Below, piece after piece: positions 61,001 through 64,000 of a stretch of DNA of 64,000 bases. A program made the translations under genes and the position numbers. The notes under the pieces are model-generated. The model made no database searches. It was not told the origin of the DNA and saw only the letters and a program-made list of their open reading frames with translations. The DNA lies in contig NC_092526.1 of the NCBI RefSeq assembly GCF_037038585.1, forward strand, positions 35,167,501 to 35,231,500, read 5' to 3'. The DNA comes from Patagioenas fasciata (lineage: Eukaryota > Chordata > Aves > Columbiformes > Columbidae). Position 1 is the first letter of the stretch, and each line of letters opens with the position of its first letter.

Positions 61001-61637
61001 GTCTCTTCCAGCACAAAGTGAGTCGCTGGGATGCAGCCTGGTCCCTTGCTGGGAGAGGGCAGTGAGCCACCTTGGAAACAGATGCACTTTGCTTGGATCT
61101 GCCCCAGAAAAGGGGTGACCATGTTTCTTCCCCTCCCCCCCAAAGATAATCTATGGCAGCATTTGAGGGAAGAAATCTGCTCCATTTGTTCAGGCTGGCT
61201 TTTGAAAGGAGGTCACGCAGTTAGATAAGCCAGCCAATATCTGACTGGGAGGGATTTGGGATTTGCTGATGCCTGAACAGCCCATGCTGATGACTTGCTT
61301 TTATCATCCTAAGCAATCAGATCTTGCATATGAAACCTTTCACCCATCCTTAATAGAAAGGGAATTGATGCTAGGAGCACTTGCTACTACCTGTCATAGC
61401 AGAATCACGTGATAGCAGCTTTTTTTGTGATTGTTAATGTGAGCCCTGACACCCACCATAGGCAGGACAGGAGTTTGCTCCATGAAAGATGATCTTGGAG
61501 GCAGCATTGCCTCTCAGAAATACTGGCATCCTCAGCCAGTGAAGAAACACTTGTGGATGGAGATTTCATTTTCTCTTTCCTTTCTAAGCCTGGTTCAGTT
61601 CTGGTAGCCAGCAGCACAATTATGGACTAAGCTATGG

Positions 61638-62005
61638 GAAATTGGAAGAAGTTGTGTTGCAGGATTTGTTTTGGTATGGAGACAGTTTTCTGGCTGTTTT
61701 CTGAATGGAGAAAAAAATCCCTGTATTTAGCCAAGTCCGTGAAAGTGAAATATTCAGATATTTGGCTGAGACATGGTGGTTTGATTTTTATCCTTGGTAA
61801 ACGTGTCTTGCGGTTCATTATGGGAGGGCGCATCCAGGCTGCTGAGCTGGGACTGCCGCATCTTATGGGTGGAAAGGAGGATGTGTTGCGCACAAGGATG
61901 TGCTTGGGCCTTGCTTGGCACCCATTGTTCCATCCATGCCTGGTTGGGTGTCACTGCGTACCCTCCTGAATGCCTCAGACACTTCTTCCAAGGAGGATGA
62001 GCTTG
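61638..62005 (+). repeat. Duplicated segment, copy B (368 bp)
   Basis: Same orientation as copy A, with starts 3,981 bp apart. It could be a local duplication or two copies of an unclassified interspersed repeat. Several differences are CpG in one copy and TpG/CpA in the other, as expected for methylated, non-functional DNA ageing independently. Confidence 0.9.
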
Positions 62006-64000
62006 CAGCCCAGCTCCCACATGGGCTTAACCTGGCTCACTGAGCTTAAATGCTAAAGCTGGAGCAGTTTGTTCCCCTCTCTGTGTTCAGCAGGGTGCAT
62101 TCCTGCCTGGAGAGGGAGAGACTGTCCTGCATTTTGTGCCAGGCTCACTTTGGCAATTGCTTTCCCCAGGTTTCATCAAGCTCACTTATAAATAACTCCT
62201 GAAAACACCTCTGCAGGTGATAATTAATCAGAGCGCTGTGTGGCCACTCCAGCTACAAGTACCTGGCTTGCTGGTGTCAGCTCCTCACCATCCTCCAGGT
62301 GTCGCTGGGGACCAGAGCTGGCTGTCACACGGCATGTCACAGGAGGGCACATCTCCAGTGCCAAGCTCCAGGCTCACCCACGGGGATGCTGCATGGAGGT
62401 CTGCAGGGATGGTGCAGCAATGGCTCCGGAGAATGATGCAGGGACCAAGGTGTGTTTTGGGGCAGCCTTGTCCACTTCCCATGGGGACTGTGAAGGGCTG
62501 CATGGTACTGTCCATACCAGCATTACCCCTGTGCTGCTCTATGGGCTTTCAGGGAGGAGTACAGGACTCTGGACCATCACAATCATCACACCTATTGTTC
62601 TGAAGCAGCCTTGTCTGTGGATGCATGTGGGTAAGGGTTTTGGTCTTGTATTTTTGAAGAAGCTGGTGCTCCTCCTGGCGGGTTGGCATCCATCACCTAC
62701 ATACCTGTGGGAAGTGGCCATGCACACCACGTTGGCTCATCTCGAGCTTTCAGTGCTTTCCCACAGTGGGCAATAAGGCTGAAAGGCCGTTTGTGACCTC
62801 TTGTGAAAACCCCCAGACAGGAGTCATGGCTGGCTGTTGGCAGCAGTATTTACTTTTTACAAAGCCACTCAAAAGATCTTTGAAAAAATCAAGTTAAGTG
62901 ATTTCAGGTCTGAGTGTGAGCATCCAAGTGAGAGCGCACAGGGTGAGGCAGCACCAGGACCTGTCTGTGGGTGTCTGGTCCTGGGAGCCCTGCCGAGGGG
63001 AGAAGGAGGAGTAGGAGTAGGTGCTCCTTTGCAGGTTGCGGCTGTTTCTTGCTCTGCCCTTGAATAATGAGCATATTTAACTTCTCAGCGTGTCTTGCAA
63101 GGGACAGAGTCTCCTTCTGAGCGCTGTGTCCCTGTGGGCCTGGGGTCTTCTTGGACCTATCTGCCCAGAGCTCCCATGGCAGTGGAAAAACCTCACTACT
63201 GCCCTTGGGAACTGCTGGTAGCTGCAGAAAAATGTCAGCAATTCCTGTCATTTCCCGCAGTCTGGCTGGTGGGAAGCAGAGAGAAATGCTGAGTGCATCC
63301 TCCCAGCAGAACCAGGGCTGCTCTGTCCCCCAGGACACCCCCAACCTGAAGCCAAAGAGGCTCTCACCCGTGTTGCAGTGGTAGGGGGTCTTCAGGTCAC
63401 CAGAAAAGCCAGGGGCAGCACTGACTTGTGCTGCCTTGTTTATTTTCATTTTTTTTTCCCCCAGCCTTTCTTTTGCAAATCTGGATGTTAAAATCTAGGC
63501 AAAAATAAACACAAAAAAAATATCTCTGGCTGTGAGCAGAACAAAACAGCTCTCCTCTCCTTTCCTACTTCAAAGGGGTGCTGTGTGAGTGCTCGGCGAT
63601 GCTGAGAGGCTGCTGGAGGCGGGAGGTGTTTGCGCCTCCTTTCTCCAAGGACAGTGAAGGGATTTTGGCTGCTGTCTGCTTGCAGGTGTTTAAAAAAATT
63701 TGGAGGGTTTGCTGGCAAAGCTCAGCCTGCAGTGCCCAGAGCCCTGGGGTGGTGTGGAACCTGTGCAGCTCAAGGAGAAGAGCAAGGGCTGGCCCTGCCT
63801 CCATTTCCCCTTTTGAGAAGTGACCCAGTCTCAGCTCTGTTGCTTAGAAATACATCATGGCAAATAACTTCTCCTGGTAAGGGAAGCAGAGCCTTGGGGC
63901 TCTCTGTCCTGCTCAAAGGGCAGCACAGCTCTATACAGCACCCAACTAAGGGACAATAAGAGGGGACAGCATCCCCACTGTAACCCTTCTCTAGAGAAGG

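Larger units (their letters stand above)
57391..64000. other. Downstream intergenic DNA
   Basis: No exon, RNA gene or known mobile element is supported. It contains two direct copies of a 370-bp segment (57657-58029 and 61638-62005), a short CTG run at about 58777-58796 and small homopolymers. Frames of up to about 180 codons near 62.2-63.5 kb overlap on both strands and show no domain. Confidence 0.6.

Noticed and set aside
1-64000. Search for tRNA, rRNA, CRISPR arrays, viral genes or endogenous retroviral genes
   Set aside because: Nothing was recognised by eye. A tRNAscan, Rfam and Dfam run would be needed to rule out small or decayed copies.

Overview
This window looks like ordinary vertebrate nuclear DNA, most probably from a bird. 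The evidence is split exons with GT-AG introns, a CpG-island promoter, CpG-poor flanks, few interspersed repeats, and two truncated CR1-type LINE 3' ends (about 49.5-49.84 kb) with the 8-bp terminal repeat style of avian CR1. I cannot name the species. No bacterial, viral or CRISPR features were seen.

One gene can be supported: SH3BP4 (SH3 domain-binding protein 4, also called TTP), on the + strand. I recognise it from its protein sequence. The reading is join(41576..41693, 44215..46577, 54385..54573, 54800..55024), 964 codons plus a stop, with every junction in frame and a consensus donor and acceptor at each intron. A CpG island at about 19.26-19.76 kb ends a probable non-coding first exon at a good splice donor (19463/19464). 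The gene would then cover about 38 kb, from about 19.4 kb to a poly(A) signal at about 57.37 kb.

Layout: 1-18.95 kb is upstream intergenic DNA with no gene I can support and a few AT-rich blocks that could be conserved enhancers. 18.97-19.24 kb is a 50-bp minisatellite with CACGTG boxes. 19.26-19.76 kb is the promoter and exon 1. 19.46-41.47 kb is intron 1, with low-complexity tracts, a purine minisatellite and a possible ancient amniote repeat. 41.47-55.02 kb holds the coding exons with introns 2-4, and intron 3 carries the CR1 pieces. 55.03 to about 57.39 kb is the 3' UTR, with two candidate poly(A) signals, two Pumilio motifs and a let-7 seed match. 57.4-64 kb is downstream intergenic DNA containing two direct copies of a roughly 370-bp segment about 4 kb apart.

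The encoded protein has an N-terminal SH3 domain, NPF and clathrin-box-like motifs, a ZU5 region, a second SH3 domain and a C-terminal death-like region. In the known family it acts in clathrin-mediated endocytosis and receptor recycling and restrains Rag GTPase/mTORC1 signalling. I found no clear new biological system. The most notable unexplained items are a composite CRE/GC-box palindrome in the promoter, an E-box minisatellite beside it, a three-codon upstream ORF just before the start codon, the duplicated segment downstream, and a U-rich/A-rich hairpin next to the distal poly(A) signal.
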